A stretch of DNA of 51,691 nt from an uncultured Acidobacteriia bacterium (GCA_903825445.1 CAIKAS010000364.1:90298-141988); one strand, 5' to 3'; numbered from the stretch's first letter, positions 8,524-18,606 are shown. A program made the numbers and translations. Notes: generated by a model not told the origin, from the letters alone.

Positions 8524-9033
8524 CTATGATTTCCGCTTCGCAGCCTTCTTCGGAGACTGGCGCATCTCCGCAAAGTGTTCGTTCATCGCGATCCATTTGG
8601 TTGCCGGCATCTTCGCCACGAGATTGCCAATGACATCGGGTGCCACGTCGTCACGGCTCTTGAAGCGTACGCAGGCTTTCCCCATATCGAGTTTCTTGCC
8701 GGTCTTTGCCCATTCTTTGACAAACCATTCTTGTAGCTTTGCGGCAGGACTGGTTTCATCGCCGCCCGAATAGAGGAAACCGAGATGGAGCGACATGTAG
8801 TTCTTCTGCGAGCCGAGATTGACGAACGGCAGAGGTTGTTTGGGATCGCAGTGGTAGCCGGCGGGGTAGACGGAGTGCGGCACGAAGTAGCCGATCATGC
8901 CGTAGGTGATTCCTTCTTTGTAAACGGGGTCGAGATTCCGGAGGATGGCTTCGCGCACCGCGGTAATGGCGGCACGGCGATCTGCTGGCAGCGCTGCGAG
9001 ATATTCCTCTACGGTCTTAGCTTTGCTGGTCAT
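8524..9033 (-). CDS. DUF1801 (YdhG-like) domain protein
   Basis: 169 residues from the ATG at 9033 (first residues MTSKAKTVEEYLAAL); a longer start 18 codons upstream is less likely. The pattern EEYLAALPADRRAAITAVREAI, then GITYGMIGYFVPHSVYP, then a SLHLGFLY strand and a closing RFKSRDDVAPDVI is the DUF1801/YdhG fold, related to small cytosolic iron-binding or frataxin-like proteins. The C-terminus is Lys-rich (PKKAAKRKS). Biochemical role is unknown. The serC transcription terminator lies just upstream, so this gene is probably transcribed separately. Confidence 0.8.
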   Translation of the reverse strand: MTSKAKTVEEYLAALPADRRAAITAVREAILRNLDPVYKEGITYGMIGYFVPHSVYPAGYHCDPKQPLPFVNLGSQKNYMSLHLGFLYSGGDETSPAAKLQEWFVKEWAKTGKKLDMGKACVRFKSRDDVAPDVIGNLVAKMPATKWIAMNEHFAEMRQSPKKAAKRKS

Positions 9034-9054
9034 ATTTAGGCAACAGTATGCCAT

Positions 9055-9094
9055 AAAAACGAACGGGGCGAGTGCCCGGTTGATCACTCGCCCC
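9055..9094 (-). terminator. Rho-independent terminator after serC
   Basis: On the minus strand, GGGGCGAGTG and CACTCGCCCC form a perfect 10-bp stem (9065-9074 with 9085-9094) around a 10-base loop. A GTTC and then a run of five T follow. It lies downstream of the serC stop and upstream of the DUF1801 start. A second small hairpin (CGAAG/CTTCG, 9099-9115) followed on the plus strand by five T could make the region bidirectional. Confidence 0.8.
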
Positions 9095-9129
9095 TTTCCG
9101 AAGACTTTGGCTTCGTTTTTGTAGAAATA

Positions 9130-10281
9130 CTAGAAAGTTTTCTTGACTTCGCTATAGGCCCAGTCGAGCCATGGCAACAATGCCTGAAGGTCAGACGTCT
9201 CCACCGTCGCGCCGCCCCAGATTCGAAGGCCTGCCGGAGCGTCGCGGTAGGCACCGATATCCAGTGCCGCGCCTTCCTTATCCAGCATGGAAACGATGGT
9301 CTTGGCGTGCTTCTCCTGGGCTTCCGCCGGCAATGCCGTGTAGGCCGGATCTTTGATCACCAGGCAGATAGAGGTGTTCGAACGAGTCTCCGCGACCTTC
9401 GCGAGGAAGCCTGCCCAATCGGACGCCGCGACCCAAGTTTCAATCGCCTTCAAATTCGCCTGTGAACGGCTAATCAAGCCAGCCAGTCCGCCAATCGATT
9501 CCGCCCACTGCAACCCGTCAATGGCATCTTCCACACAGAGCATGGAGGGGGTATTGATGGTTTCGCCGACGAAAATCCCGGCGATGAGTTTGCCGCCCTT
9601 GGTCATCTGGAAAATCTTGGGGAGCGGACGATCCGGCGTGTAGCCTTCGAGGCGGGCTACAGCGCGCGGGCTCAGCGCAATCATCCCGTGGCCGCCTTCG
9701 CCGCCCAGCACCTTCTGCCAACTCCAGGTAACCACGTCCAGCTTGTTCCACGGAATATCCATGGCGAAGACGGCGGACGTGGCATCGCAAATCGCCAGGC
9801 CTTCGCGATCGGCTGCGATCCAGTCGCCATTCGGCACTTTGACACCTGAGGTGGTGCCATTCCACGCGAAAACCACGTCGCGCTTCCAATCGACCTGAGC
9901 CAGATCAGGCAGTTCGCCGTAGCCGGCTTTGAACACGCGCAAATCGGCCAGTTTGAGTTGGTTTTTGCAATCGCCCGCCCAGCCGGAGCTGAAACTTTCC
10001 CACGTGAGCACATCCACGCCGCGCTGGCCCAGCATGGACCACATCGCCATTTCGACGGCGCCGGTATCGGATGCGGGAACGATGCCAAGCACGTAATCGG
10101 CGGGCATGCCAAGCAGTTTCTTGCTGCGGTCAATGACTTCGGCGAGCTTGGTCTTGCCGATCTTCGCGCGGTGCGAACGGCCAACGGCAGCCTTCTTCAG
10201 AGCGTCAAGGCTCCAGCCCGGGTGCTTCGCGCACGGGCCTGAAGAAAAACAGGGATTATTCGGGGTTTGTGTAGGCTTCAT
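9130..10281 (-). CDS. serC: Phosphoserine aminotransferase
   Basis: 383 residues from the ATG at 10281. This PLP enzyme converts 3-phosphohydroxypyruvate and glutamate to phosphoserine in serine synthesis. The N-terminal [16 protein letters not shown], the [16 protein letters not shown] segment, the WNGTTSG loop and the PLP-lysine region [14 protein letters not shown] are typical of the archaeal/alphaproteobacterial SerC subgroup. An ATG at 10326 in the same frame overlaps the TGA of the upstream hydrolase as ATGA, which would add 15 residues. Family N-termini favour the shorter form, but translational coupling could use the longer one. The hydrolase gene upstream is probably in the same transcript. 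Confidence 0.92.
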   Translation of the reverse strand: MKPTQTPNNPCFSSGPCAKHPGWSLDALKKAAVGRSHRAKIGKTKLAEVIDRSKKLLGMPADYVLGIVPASDTGAVEMAMWSMLGQRGVDVLTWESFSSGWAGDCKNQLKLADLRVFKAGYGELPDLAQVDWKRDVVFAWNGTTSGVKVPNGDWIAADREGLAICDATSAVFAMDIPWNKLDVVTWSWQKVLGGEGGHGMIALSPRAVARLEGYTPDRPLPKIFQMTKGGKLIAGIFVGETINTPSMLCVEDAIDGLQWAESIGGLAGLISRSQANLKAIETWVAASDWAGFLAKVAETRSNTSICLVIKDPAYTALPAEAQEKHAKTIVSMLDKEGAALDIGAYRDAPAGLRIWGGATVETSDLQALLPWLDWAYSEVKKTF

Positions 10282-10322
10282 GAGGGGAAAACTAGATGAT
10301 ACCGAATCGCTTTGGACGCTCT

Positions 10323-11114
10323 TCATCGCAACGCCGCCTGCAGTATCGCGCCGTACTGGCCGCTGTTCCCAATGGTGTTGTGGCCGACGCCCGGAATTAC
10401 GGTCATGGACGCGACGCCCTTGCGGAAACGCCCCAGCAGCAGCTCCGTGCTGGCTCGTGGAATTATTTCGTCGTTCTCGGCGACGATGATGGTAGTGGGA
10501 ATCCTTATGCCGGGCGCATACTTACCGGAATCATACCGATCCAGAAGCATCAGTCTCACGGGCAGCCAGGGAAACTCGGAAGCGGCGATACCGACAATGC
10601 TGTCGAACGGTGTCACCAGAACCAAACGCGAGGCCGGCTGCTCACTCGCCAGATGGACTGCAACTCCAGTGCCGAGGCTGCGGCCGATCACGGCAACGTC
10701 GGGATGCTGAACCTTCACCAGCCGGAACAGCGCGGCCGCGTCGCTTTCGTTGTTCCGTTCCGTGGGACTTCCGGTGCTGCCGCCGTAGCCTCTGTAATGG
10801 AGAAGGTAAAGGGCGTGATCGGGGAACCACTCAGAGAAACTCGCGAGGTTAACAGAAACGTCCTCGGCATTACCACCGAAGTAAAGAATCGCCTTCGGGC
10901 CGGGGTACGGTCTTACGGAGACTACGAGCACTGCGGAATTCACCGGCAGAGTCATTGTGGATTCCGCCGCCTTAACCGCGCGAGGCTGTGGGAAATAGAT
11001 GAGTCGGCGCTGGAGAACAAACATCGCCACGCACACGCCCAAATAAACGATCCCTGCGGTACTCAGGGCGATGTGGAGTGCGCTTCTCAACGGTGCCCAT
11101 TGTACGATGGGCAC
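10323..11114 (-). CDS. Membrane-anchored alpha/beta hydrolase (BEM46/ABHD13-like)
   Basis: 263 residues. An N-terminal hydrophobic anchor (about 13-33) is followed by [10 protein letters not shown], the signature entry of BEM46-type hydrolases. The oxyanion strand [10 protein letters not shown], the [10 protein letters not shown] loop, the nucleophile elbow GRSLG, an acidic residue in AENDEIIP and a final histidine in PGVGHN complete the catalytic fold. The active domain probably sits outside the cytoplasmic membrane or at its face. Substrate unknown, probably an ester or thioester. The stop overlaps an in-frame serC ATG, suggesting co-transcription. Confidence 0.85.
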   Translation of the reverse strand: MPIVQWAPLRSALHIALSTAGIVYLGVCVAMFVLQRRLIYFPQPRAVKAAESTMTLPVNSAVLVVSVRPYPGPKAILYFGGNAEDVSVNLASFSEWFPDHALYLLHYRGYGGSTGSPTERNNESDAAALFRLVKVQHPDVAVIGRSLGTGVAVHLASEQPASRLVLVTPFDSIVGIAASEFPWLPVRLMLLDRYDSGKYAPGIRIPTTIIVAENDEIIPRASTELLLGRFRKGVASMTVIPGVGHNTIGNSGQYGAILQAALR

Positions 11115-11134
11115 TGGATTGATCTTGCCTGGCG

Positions 11135-14100
11135 CTAGAACATCAGTTTCAGGCTGAATTGAATCTGCCGTGGCGGAAACGTCGTGGTAATCGTCCCAAA
11201 GGAAGTGCTGGTGCTGGTCTGGTTCGGCGCTCCGAAGTTAGTGTGGTTCAGAACATTGAAGAACTCGCTGCGAAACTGCAGGTTGGTGCCCTCGCGGATA
11301 CGAAAACTCTTATTCACGGCGAGATCCCACTGCTCCAGGCTCGGTGCGCGGAAGGCGTTGCGGCCCAGGTTGCCAAACGGAGCACTGGCTGGCGGCGTGG
11401 TGAACGTGCAGGCGGCAAAGTAGGTCAGCAGACTCTGTGCTGCACTTTGGCTCGTACCGCTGCACGACACGTTGGGCCTCAGAAACGCCTCACCCCGATA
11501 TTCGGCAGTCAGCCCGGTTACGTCATTGGCCGTGGAAGGCGCGTAATACACGTTGATCGGAGTACCAGTGTTTGCGGTGTTGATGCCACTGAGTTGCCAG
11601 CCACCAAGGACCTCATCCAGAACAGGATTCATGCCGGACATAAACTGGCGCCCCTTACCAACCGGCAAATCGTAGACGACACTGCTCACGTTCAGGAGTT
11701 TCACGTCATAGCTGGACGGCCCATACTCCGTCGCGAGATTCTGCATGTTCTGTGGATTTGCGCCGGTCGTGGTGGAGTAATACTCGAGCGCCTGTTCCGA
11801 ATCACCCATCGCCTTACCCCAGGTAAATGAATCCAGGACGTACAGGCCCTGGCTGAAGCGATGCTCCAATCGCGCGGAAAGTCCGTTGTAGTTGTTCTGA
11901 CCGACGGGATCGACCCAGGTAATTGCGCCAAAGCTCTGATCCGGTCGTCGCGCCTGGACACCGAGAGTCCCTCCCGGCGCATTCGGTGCAGCCTGATTCC
12001 AGTCGCCCAGGATTGGCAGGCGATTGCTCAGATTGCCGTTATAGGCCACTTCAAGGACAGTGTTGTTTGTCAGTTGATGCTGAATGGAGGCAACCCACGA
12101 CTGGATGAACGGCCAGCGCGTGTTCGCGGGAATGTAATCGTTATTCGAAAGAATCGGATTGAAGGTGCTCGCGATCCCCGCGGCAAAGCCTTGCTGAGTC
12201 GTAAGGAAGCCAGCGGGAACAGGACCACCTGGCGTCATCGACTGGTTATCCACACCAAAGATCGCCAGCGGACCGTTGATACCTTCTTCCGCGCTACCGG
12301 GACGATTGAAAAACGCGTAGCTAATTCCATAGCCCGCGCGGAAAGACGTCTTCGGATCGATGCTGTAGGCCAGACCGAGGCGCGGCCCGAAATCCTTATG
12401 ATCCGGGTTAATCCCGGTGCGATTGAACAAGCTGCCGCTGGTGGCGCGCACCAGTGTATTGGTCGCGGGGTTGAAGTTTGACCAGAGATTGTCACGCTCC
12501 CACTGCGGAGTTGCGTACTCGTAGCGGACACCAAGATTAAGGCTCAGTTTCGACGATGCGCGCCAATCGTCCTGCACATAGAGCGCGTGGACGTGCTGGC
12601 GCAAATTGGTTGCGAGGTTGCTGCCCTGCGCGATCTGGCTGGGCAGGCCGAAATAGAAATCGGCGAGCGCGTACGTTGTTGCATCGGAAGCGGGAGTACA
12701 GCCGCACTCCGCCGCTGTTGGCTTGCTGAAACCGCCGGAGTAGGTATCCATGCCATACAACGGGTTTACGTCAAGTACTTCGGTGCGAATGGCAAGAAAC
12801 TCATAGCCGAGTTTGATCGAGTGCCGTCCCCTCACCATCGAGTAATTCAGTTTGGGATTGAACGAAGTGGGATTCTGGAACTGCGGATTGGTAGACTGCC
12901 TGCCGATGGTGGGATTGCTGAAACCGCTGATCACCTGAGTGGGAAAGCCTCCGGCCAGACTGCTTGGCAGCCCCGGGATATTGAATTCCGACGCCACGTT
13001 GGTTCCGCCAAGATACGGCGGTTCTTTGCCACCAAGCACGTGGTCGAAGCCGAAGCGAAATTCCAGCAGAGAAGTCGGCGATACTGTCCACGTGTAGCCC
13101 GCTGCCGCCTGCTGCTGGATGGCGTGAATGAAACCATTGCCGTCACCACCCGAGGGTCCCGGATCGGCCGGTCCGTAGTAGGAGATGTCTTTCCTCTGGC
13201 TGAAACGCAGGAACGAAGTCATTTTGGCGCTCATCACATAATCGAGCTTTGCATCGTACTTGTCGCTGTAATCCTTCAGCGGAATTGTCTCTTCCAGATT
13301 GTTTGCAAGGCTGGTGGCCGAACCCGCGTTGGCTGGCGCCAGGCCTGCGAGTCCAGCTGCCGCGAACGGATTGATTTGCGACAGTGGAATCTGTGTGTTG
13401 GCAGGGTAAATGGCCATGGTCAGCGGGTCGATCACCGTCTGGGGCAGGAAGCCGTTGCGCTCGGCCTGATCCGGCAGGGAATAGAAATTCAGGTAACCCT
13501 GCAACTGCCGGAAACCTTCGTAGTCACCGAAGAAGAAGAGTTTGTCCTTGACGATCGGGCCGCCGATAGTCAGGCCGAACTGATTGCGGTGCATCGTTGG
13601 CTTGAGGAAAGTGGAAGGTCGCGCGCCAAATACGTAGCCGATGGCATTCAGGTCGGTATTGCGAAGGAATTCGTACGCTGTGCCATGAATGCGGTTCGTA
13701 CCGGATTTCAGTGCCGCATTGATTACGCCGCCGCCCACCCGCCCGTATTCGGCGGCGAAGTTACTCGTGATCACCTTGAATTCCGCCAGCGCATCGGGGG
13801 ATGGTTGAACAACCTGACTGGAATAGTTCTGATTGCTGGTTCCATAGGAATTATTGTCCAGACCATCCATCAGAAAATCGTTGTACGTGCTGCGCATGCC
13901 GTTGACGTTGAAAGAGCCCTCGCGCGGCGTACCGCTGGGGGAGAAAGATATGGCTATGGGCGAGACGTGAACGTTGGTGGCGAGAAGCGCAAGGTCGGCG
14001 TAGTGGCGTCCGTTCAGTGGCAGGTCCACCATGGCCTCCGTGCCGATCACCTGACTGTGCTCGCTGGTGTCCGTGTCGATCAGGCTCTGGCTGGTGACGG

Positions 14101-14458
14101 TCATCGTCTCGCTCGAAGCCCCCAGCTTCAAGACGGCATCTACGCGCTGACGAACATTCACATTGACCAGAATGTCGGTGGCTGAGAATTTCGCAAACCC
14201 GGCCTGATCAATGGTCAAGTTGTACTTGCCGACCTTGACGTTGAAGAAGTCGTAGTCCCCGCTGGAATCGGTTTTCGTCTTAGCTTCAACGCCGGTATCC
14301 TGACTGGTCAGTGTCACCGTGGCGCCCGAGACCGATCCCTGCGACGAATCGTGCACGGTACCCAACACCTCGGCTGTTTCAAACTGCGCTGACACAGAAG
14401 TCGTCAGCAATAATGCACCGGCGAAGGTCAACAACACACGTATAGCGGATCGTTTCAT
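11135..14458 (-). CDS. Oar-like TonB-dependent receptor with carboxypeptidase-regulatory domain
   Basis: 1107 residues. Signal peptide 1-25 (SVSAQ), then an Ig-like carboxypeptidase regulatory domain (about 28-115; GTVHDSSQGSVSGATVTL), a plug domain (about 125-270; LPLNGRHYADL, then SPDALAEFKVITSNFAAEYGR) and a 22-strand-type barrel ending in FSLKLMF with terminal Phe. The size and architecture are those of the expanded acidobacterial receptors thought to import large glycans or peptides. No substrate-binding lipoprotein or glycoside hydrolase is adjacent, so the ligand is unknown. The nearest TonB-type energisers in the window are at 22-25 kb and the Tol system at 34 kb. Divergent from the TPR gene. 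Confidence 0.93.
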   Translation of the reverse strand: MKRSAIRVLLTFAGALLLTTSVSAQFETAEVLGTVHDSSQGSVSGATVTLTSQDTGVEAKTKTDSSGDYDFFNVKVGKYNLTIDQAGFAKFSATDILVNVNVRQRVDAVLKLGASSETMTVTSQSLIDTDTSEHSQVIGTEAMVDLPLNGRHYADLALLATNVHVSPIAISFSPSGTPREGSFNVNGMRSTYNDFLMDGLDNNSYGTSNQNYSSQVVQPSPDALAEFKVITSNFAAEYGRVGGGVINAALKSGTNRIHGTAYEFLRNTDLNAIGYVFGARPSTFLKPTMHRNQFGLTIGGPIVKDKLFFFGDYEGFRQLQGYLNFYSLPDQAERNGFLPQTVIDPLTMAIYPANTQIPLSQINPFAAAGLAGLAPANAGSATSLANNLEETIPLKDYSDKYDAKLDYVMSAKMTSFLRFSQRKDISYYGPADPGPSGGDGNGFIHAIQQQAAAGYTWTVSPTSLLEFRFGFDHVLGGKEPPYLGGTNVASEFNIPGLPSSLAGGFPTQVISGFSNPTIGRQSTNPQFQNPTSFNPKLNYSMVRGRHSIKLGYEFLAIRTEVLDVNPLYGMDTYSGGFSKPTAAECGCTPASDATTYALADFYFGLPSQIAQGSNLATNLRQHVHALYVQDDWRASSKLSLNLGVRYEYATPQWERDNLWSNFNPATNTLVRATSGSLFNRTGINPDHKDFGPRLGLAYSIDPKTSFRAGYGISYAFFNRPGSAEEGINGPLAIFGVDNQSMTPGGPVPAGFLTTQQGFAAGIASTFNPILSNNDYIPANTRWPFIQSWVASIQHQLTNNTVLEVAYNGNLSNRLPILGDWNQAAPNAPGGTLGVQARRPDQSFGAITWVDPVGQNNYNGLSARLEHRFSQGLYVLDSFTWGKAMGDSEQALEYYSTTTGANPQNMQNLATEYGPSSYDVKLLNVSSVVYDLPVGKGRQFMSGMNPVLDEVLGGWQLSGINTANTGTPINVYYAPSTANDVTGLTAEYRGEAFLRPNVSCSGTSQSAAQSLLTYFAACTFTTPPASAPFGNLGRNAFRAPSLEQWDLAVNKSFRIREGTNLQFRSEFFNVLNHTNFGAPNQTSTSTSFGTITTTFPPRQIQFSLKLMF

Positions 14459-14696
14459 AAGTGTTTGCCTCGAACCATTAATGCTGGCAGGCGAATGTTT
14501 CGATGAGTTGACTCCCCGGTTACTACCGGGCTACGGCCGCAATCAAATTTATGTCGTGCGGCCATGGTTGTCGATTGGTATCGGTTATTCGAATCGGCGT
14601 CATTTCGCCATCAGCGGTTGACATCGATATTTCACGATGTTGTCGTCGAGTTGAAATGGTATATCCGCAAAGCTGGATACAGAGCGAACAACGCAC

Positions 14697-15752
14697 TTGA
14701 AAGACAAGCGAAGCCCGACTTTGACGCCCAGCTGCCTCGTCGTTGGAATCCTGCTCGCACTCGTGCCCGCAACGGGCTCCGCGCAACAGAGCGACGCCGA
14801 GAAACTTATCGAAGCCGGTCACTGGAAAAAGGCGCGCACTATTGTCGACGCCAGAATCCGCCAGTCGCCGTCTGATCCTCTCAGCAACTATCTGCTTTCG
14901 CAGATCCATCATGCCTTCGGTGACGACGCTACGCCGCGAGCTCTTGCGGAGAAGGCGGTCAGCCTGGAGCCGCGTGTCGCCAAATACCATCGACAGTTCG
15001 CGGAGACGCTGGGCATTGAAGCGCAACACGCCAGTCCAATCCAGCTGGTATTCATCGCGCGCCAGTTCCGGAAAGAACTAGACACAGCAATTTCGCTAGA
15101 TCCCCGAGATATTCAGGCGCAGCGCGATCTTCTGGAGTACTATCTCGTCGCTCCCGGCCTTGCGGGCGGCGACATACAGAAAGCCGCCGCTGCTGCCGAC
15201 CACATTGCGGAACTCGATTCAGCGGAAGGTTTCCTCGCACGGGCGCGCGTCGCTGTTGTCAGGAAGCAATTCGCACAGGCTGAAACATTCCTGCAGAAGG
15301 CCACCGAAGCCCAGCCGCCCAGCTACCGCGCGTTGACGGAACTCGCCAGGTTCTGCCTCGCGAGGGAACATGCGGACCCCGGAACAGCCGAACTAGCTGG
15401 CAGAGAAATGCTGAGGCTCGACCGCAGTCGCGCGGACTCATATACTACGTTGGCTGAAGTCTACGCATCACGCGGCGACTTCGCAGCACTGGACGCGATA
15501 CTGACAGAATCCGCAGAGCAACTCTCCGACGATCTCTCCCCTTATTACCGGGCAGCCGAAGCCCTTCTCAATAACAACCGCGAACCAGCGCGCGCTGAAC
15601 GGTACTTGCGGACTTATCTCTCCCAAGAGCCAGAAGGCAACGAACCGCCGACTGCCGATGCGCGCCATAAGCTCGACCTTGCCCTACGCGCGCAAGGCCG
15701 ATCGATTCTGGCTACGGCCGGCCCAAACGGCCCCGAACAGAGGAAACAATAA
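14697..15752 (+). CDS. Secreted TPR protein preceding a glycosyltransferase
   Basis: 351 residues from a TTG start. The start is chosen because a good signal peptide (about 1-28, LALVPATGSAQQ) begins there. About six to eight tetratricopeptide-like helical pairs follow (for example DAEKLIEAGHWKKARTIVDA, SDPLSNYLLSQIHHAFGDD, FAQAETFLQKATEAQPPS). It is probably a periplasmic protein-interaction scaffold. The TAA stop overlaps the ATG of the MGDG-synthase-like gene by one base (TAATG), so the two are translationally coupled and probably work together, for example in delivering or organising a glycolipid product (inference). The 238 bases upstream hold no other gene. Confidence 0.8.
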   Translation: MKDKRSPTLTPSCLVVGILLALVPATGSAQQSDAEKLIEAGHWKKARTIVDARIRQSPSDPLSNYLLSQIHHAFGDDATPRALAEKAVSLEPRVAKYHRQFAETLGIEAQHASPIQLVFIARQFRKELDTAISLDPRDIQAQRDLLEYYLVAPGLAGGDIQKAAAAADHIAELDSAEGFLARARVAVVRKQFAQAETFLQKATEAQPPSYRALTELARFCLAREHADPGTAELAGREMLRLDRSRADSYTTLAEVYASRGDFAALDAILTESAEQLSDDLSPYYRAAEALLNNNREPARAERYLRTYLSQEPEGNEPPTADARHKLDLALRAQGRSILATAGPNGPEQRKQ

Positions 15753-16930
15753 TGCCAAAGATCACGCTGCTTTACATCGATTCCGGCGGCGGGCACAGGG
15801 CAGCCGCAAACGCCCTCGTGGAATCCATCCGCATGCAGCGTCGCCCCTGGAAGATCGAAATGGTCTCGATTCAGGACATCTTCGATTCGGTCGATTTCAT
15901 TCGCCAGTTCACGGGCATCCGATTTCAGGATGTCTATAACATCATGTTGCGCCGGGGCTGGACTCTCGGTTCCGCACAAATGATCAGGCTGATGCATTCG
16001 ATTATCAGCAAGAGCCACCCGGCTCAGGTAACTGCAATGCGCCGTCACTGGATGAAGGCGCGTCCAGAGATGGTTGTTTCGCTGATTCCGCATTTCAATC
16101 GCGCCATCAAAGAGGCACTCGACGGCGTCTGGCCCGGCACGCCTTACGTGACGTTGCTCACCGATATTGCCGACCATCCGCCACATTTCTGGATTGAGAA
16201 ACTCGATCAACACGTCATCTGCGGTTCGACGCTCGCTGCCACTCAGGCGCGTGAAATCGGCATTGCGCCGGATCGCATCCTCCGGACTTCCGGCATGATC
16301 CTGCACCCGCGCTTCTACGAGAGCATGGAGATGGACCGGGCGGCAGAACGTTCTCGTCTCGGCCTCAAGCCTGACGTCCCGACCGGTCTGGTGCTGTTCG
16401 GCGGCGAGGGCTCCAATGAGATGGTGGACATCGCCAGGGCACTCGGGCGGTCGAAAACACCGGTCCAGCTCATTATGGTCTGCGGCAAGAACGAAAAGGT
16501 TGCCGCGCAACTGCGGGGGATGAGTACCGTCCCCATGTTTGTGGAAGGATTTACGCGAGACATACCCTATTACATGGAGCTGGCAGACTTCTTTGTCGGC
16601 AAACCAGGTCCCGGCAGCATCAGCGAAGCACTCGCGAAACGACTGCCTGTGATCGTACGCCGCAACGCCTGGACGATGGCGCACGAGCGTTATAACGCCG
16701 ACTGGATTGAGACTGAAGGCCTTGGTGTGGTTGTCAGTAACTTTGCAAACGACATCGCGCAGGCGATCGAAACCCTGCTCTCGCCCGCCAGCAACTCAGC
16801 TATGCAGAGCAGGATTTCCGGACTAAGGAACGAAGCAGTCTTCGAAATCCCCGTAATGCTGGCAAGAATTCTTGAGGAGAGGAACTATGTGTCGCCAAAG
16901 CCGGAAATTGCCGGAGCGGTCTGCGCTTGA
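15752..16930 (+). CDS. MGDG synthase/UgtP-like diacylglycerol glycosyltransferase (GT28)
   Basis: 392 residues. The N-terminus LLYIDSGGGHRAAANAL is the acceptor-side motif of monogalactosyldiacylglycerol synthases and processive diacylglycerol glucosyltransferases. The C-terminal Rossmann half shows LVLFGGEGS, LIMVCGKNEK and FVGKPGPGSISEALA, the nucleotide-sugar site of the MurG/GT28 fold. It would transfer a hexose from a UDP-sugar to a membrane lipid on the cytoplasmic face. Galactose or glucose, and mono- or poly-glycosylation, cannot be decided here. Coupled to the TPR gene and convergent, 6 bases apart, with the GH1 gene of the second glycan cluster. Confidence 0.86.
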   Translation: MPKITLLYIDSGGGHRAAANALVESIRMQRRPWKIEMVSIQDIFDSVDFIRQFTGIRFQDVYNIMLRRGWTLGSAQMIRLMHSIISKSHPAQVTAMRRHWMKARPEMVVSLIPHFNRAIKEALDGVWPGTPYVTLLTDIADHPPHFWIEKLDQHVICGSTLAATQAREIGIAPDRILRTSGMILHPRFYESMEMDRAAERSRLGLKPDVPTGLVLFGGEGSNEMVDIARALGRSKTPVQLIMVCGKNEKVAAQLRGMSTVPMFVEGFTRDIPYYMELADFFVGKPGPGSISEALAKRLPVIVRRNAWTMAHERYNADWIETEGLGVVVSNFANDIAQAIETLLSPASNSAMQSRISGLRNEAVFEIPVMLARILEERNYVSPKPEIAGAVCA

Positions 16931-16936
16931 AATTAC

Positions 16937-18175
16937 CTAGGCTGGCGGATTTGGAAGCATCCTGTTATGCCGCGCTATCTCGCCCAAATAGTGAGCACTC
17001 GGCTTGACTGACCGTGTCTGTGTGGCCCTGTCAACGGCCACCAGCCCGAACCGGGGCCGATACCCCATGATCCACTCGAAATTATCCAGCAACGACCAGT
17101 GGATGTACCCACGAACATCGATGCCGTCAGTAATGCAATTCAGCACGCCGCCGAGCGCACGGCGAACGTACTCGACACGGCGCTCGTCGTCGTCGGTTGC
17201 CACGCCGTTTTCCGTGATGTAAATCGGCACCTTCACGCGTTCGTTCGCATAGCGAATGCATGCCTCGAGCGCCTCCGGCCAGAATTCGTAACCCATTTGG
17301 GTGATTTCCGCCCCGGGCTCCGGACTCAAATCGCTCCGCTTGCCCACACGGCACCGGGTATAAGCCTGCACACCGAGAAAATCGCTCTTATCCGCCGCGT
17401 AGAGCCAAGGATCGTAGACCTCGGCGCATTTCTGGTTGCGTCGGCTATCGGCTCCGGCCGGTTGCTCATCCTGCAGTGAGACACTGACACCGACCTGATA
17501 ATTGCCTGGCCCCGATTTCATCGCTTCCAACGCGCGGTGGTGCGCGGCGATCATGCGGTCCCTGAGGACATCGCCATTGCCGAGGAAGAAACAGCCGAAC
17601 TTGTCGGCACCGATCGCCCGGGCCGCCACCTTAGCCATGCGCTTGACCTTGACGATGGGAACTTCGGTGATCGGCAGCCAGCGTAATTGCATCGGCAGAT
17701 TCGGCTCGTTGAAAGTGGTCGCAAATTGCACCAGGTCGCCGAGGTGCCTTGCAACGCGAGCCGCGTAGCGCACAAACAGTTCGAGGGATTCGGGCCTTTC
17801 CCACCCGCCCATAGCAGCAAACCACCGCGGAGAGCTGAAATGATAGAGGGTGACCATTGGCGTGATCCCGTTCTCGTGGCAGGCCACCAGCACGCGCCGA
17901 TAGTGTTCCATCGCCGCCGTTGAAAAGTGCCCTCGCTCCGGCTCTACGCGCGCCCATTCAATCGAGAACCGGTAGGTATTGAAGCCCAGTTGAGCGAGTA
18001 GTTTTATGTCCTCGGGATAAAGGCGAAGATGGTCGCAGGCGTCGAGTGACGGTTCCACGAACAACGTGGGCTCTATATGCTCCAGAACCCACAGGTCGCT
18101 GTTGATGTTGTTCCCTTCCACCTGGTGCGCGGCAGTCGCAGCACCCCAAAGAAACCCGTTCGGAAAGTGAACCAC
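16937..18175 (-). CDS. Family 1 glycoside hydrolase (beta-glycosidase)
   Basis: 412 residues from a GTG start whose G is the last base of the upstream TAG (TAGTG). The N-terminus FPNGFLWGAATAAHQVEG is the GH1 entry signature. The acid/base Glu157 is in TTFNEPN and the nucleophile Glu, near 322, is in YITENG; FEWIMGYRPRFGL closes the barrel. Extending upstream would only add sequence overlapping the DUF2062 gene. There is no signal peptide, so the enzyme is cytoplasmic and would hydrolyse beta-linked glucosides, galactosides or a glycolipid headgroup. Being the third gene of a tightly overlapping set with a PHP phosphoesterase and a DUF2062 membrane protein suggests a shared process. Confidence 0.9.
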   Translation of the reverse strand: MVHFPNGFLWGAATAAHQVEGNNINSDLWVLEHIEPTLFVEPSLDACDHLRLYPEDIKLLAQLGFNTYRFSIEWARVEPERGHFSTAAMEHYRRVLVACHENGITPMVTLYHFSSPRWFAAMGGWERPESLELFVRYAARVARHLGDLVQFATTFNEPNLPMQLRWLPITEVPIVKVKRMAKVAARAIGADKFGCFFLGNGDVLRDRMIAAHHRALEAMKSGPGNYQVGVSVSLQDEQPAGADSRRNQKCAEVYDPWLYAADKSDFLGVQAYTRCRVGKRSDLSPEPGAEITQMGYEFWPEALEACIRYANERVKVPIYITENGVATDDDERRVEYVRRALGGVLNCITDGIDVRGYIHWSLLDNFEWIMGYRPRFGLVAVDRATQTRSVKPSAHYLGEIARHNRMLPNPPA

Positions 18176-18606
18176 TAGGCTGGTTTCCCCGTAACTGGTA
18201 ACGCGTTCCGGCGGCGACAGTGCAGCACCGCAGCCAAAATCACGTAAGCAACAATACCCGCTGGCACACAGAAGCAACACCAACCAACCACAGCGTTTCG
18301 CGCCGCATCGGCGAGATTCCACACCGCCGGATGCTGACCTAGACCGGGAATGCGTTCACCCGCACGGCCCAGCGGCACCAACAGCGCAATTTGCAGCGGC
18401 GAACACAGCTGATTGATTATTTGAACTGCCGCCACATTGAGGCGGAGGGCTACGGCCACAACCGCGCAGAGAACAGTTGGTGCACCATAAACGGGAAATA
18501 CGCCCAGCACCAATCCCAGCACGAAGATCAACGCAACGGTCTCGGGGGACAGGCCTGTAATAGATCTTCGGAAGCGCTGAGTGGCTGCTCTCACTCGCGC
18601 CGTCAC
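18175..18606 (-). CDS. DUF2062 small membrane protein
   Basis: 143 residues from a GTG start that overlaps the PHP gene stop as GTGA; an ATG 44 codons upstream would run deep into that gene. Three to four hydrophobic segments are present, with the DUF2062 pattern SPETVALIFVLGLVLGVFP followed by VYGAPT, a central NQLCSPLQIALLVPLG and a C-terminal GIVAYVILAAVL. DUF2062 proteins are integral membrane proteins of unknown biochemistry often found beside glycosyltransferases. The neighbours here agree with a role in lipid or glycan handling, but no mechanism can be stated. Confidence 0.82.
   Translation of the reverse strand: MTARVRAATQRFRRSITGLSPETVALIFVLGLVLGVFPVYGAPTVLCAVVAVALRLNVAAVQIINQLCSPLQIALLVPLGRAGERIPGLGQHPAVWNLADAARNAVVGWCCFCVPAGIVAYVILAAVLHCRRRNALPVTGKPA

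Noticed and set aside
12587-14185. 532-residue open frame on the plus strand opposite the TonB receptor
   Set aside because: It is antisense to a clear receptor gene, has no recognisable domains, and long open frames of this kind are expected opposite GC-rich genes.
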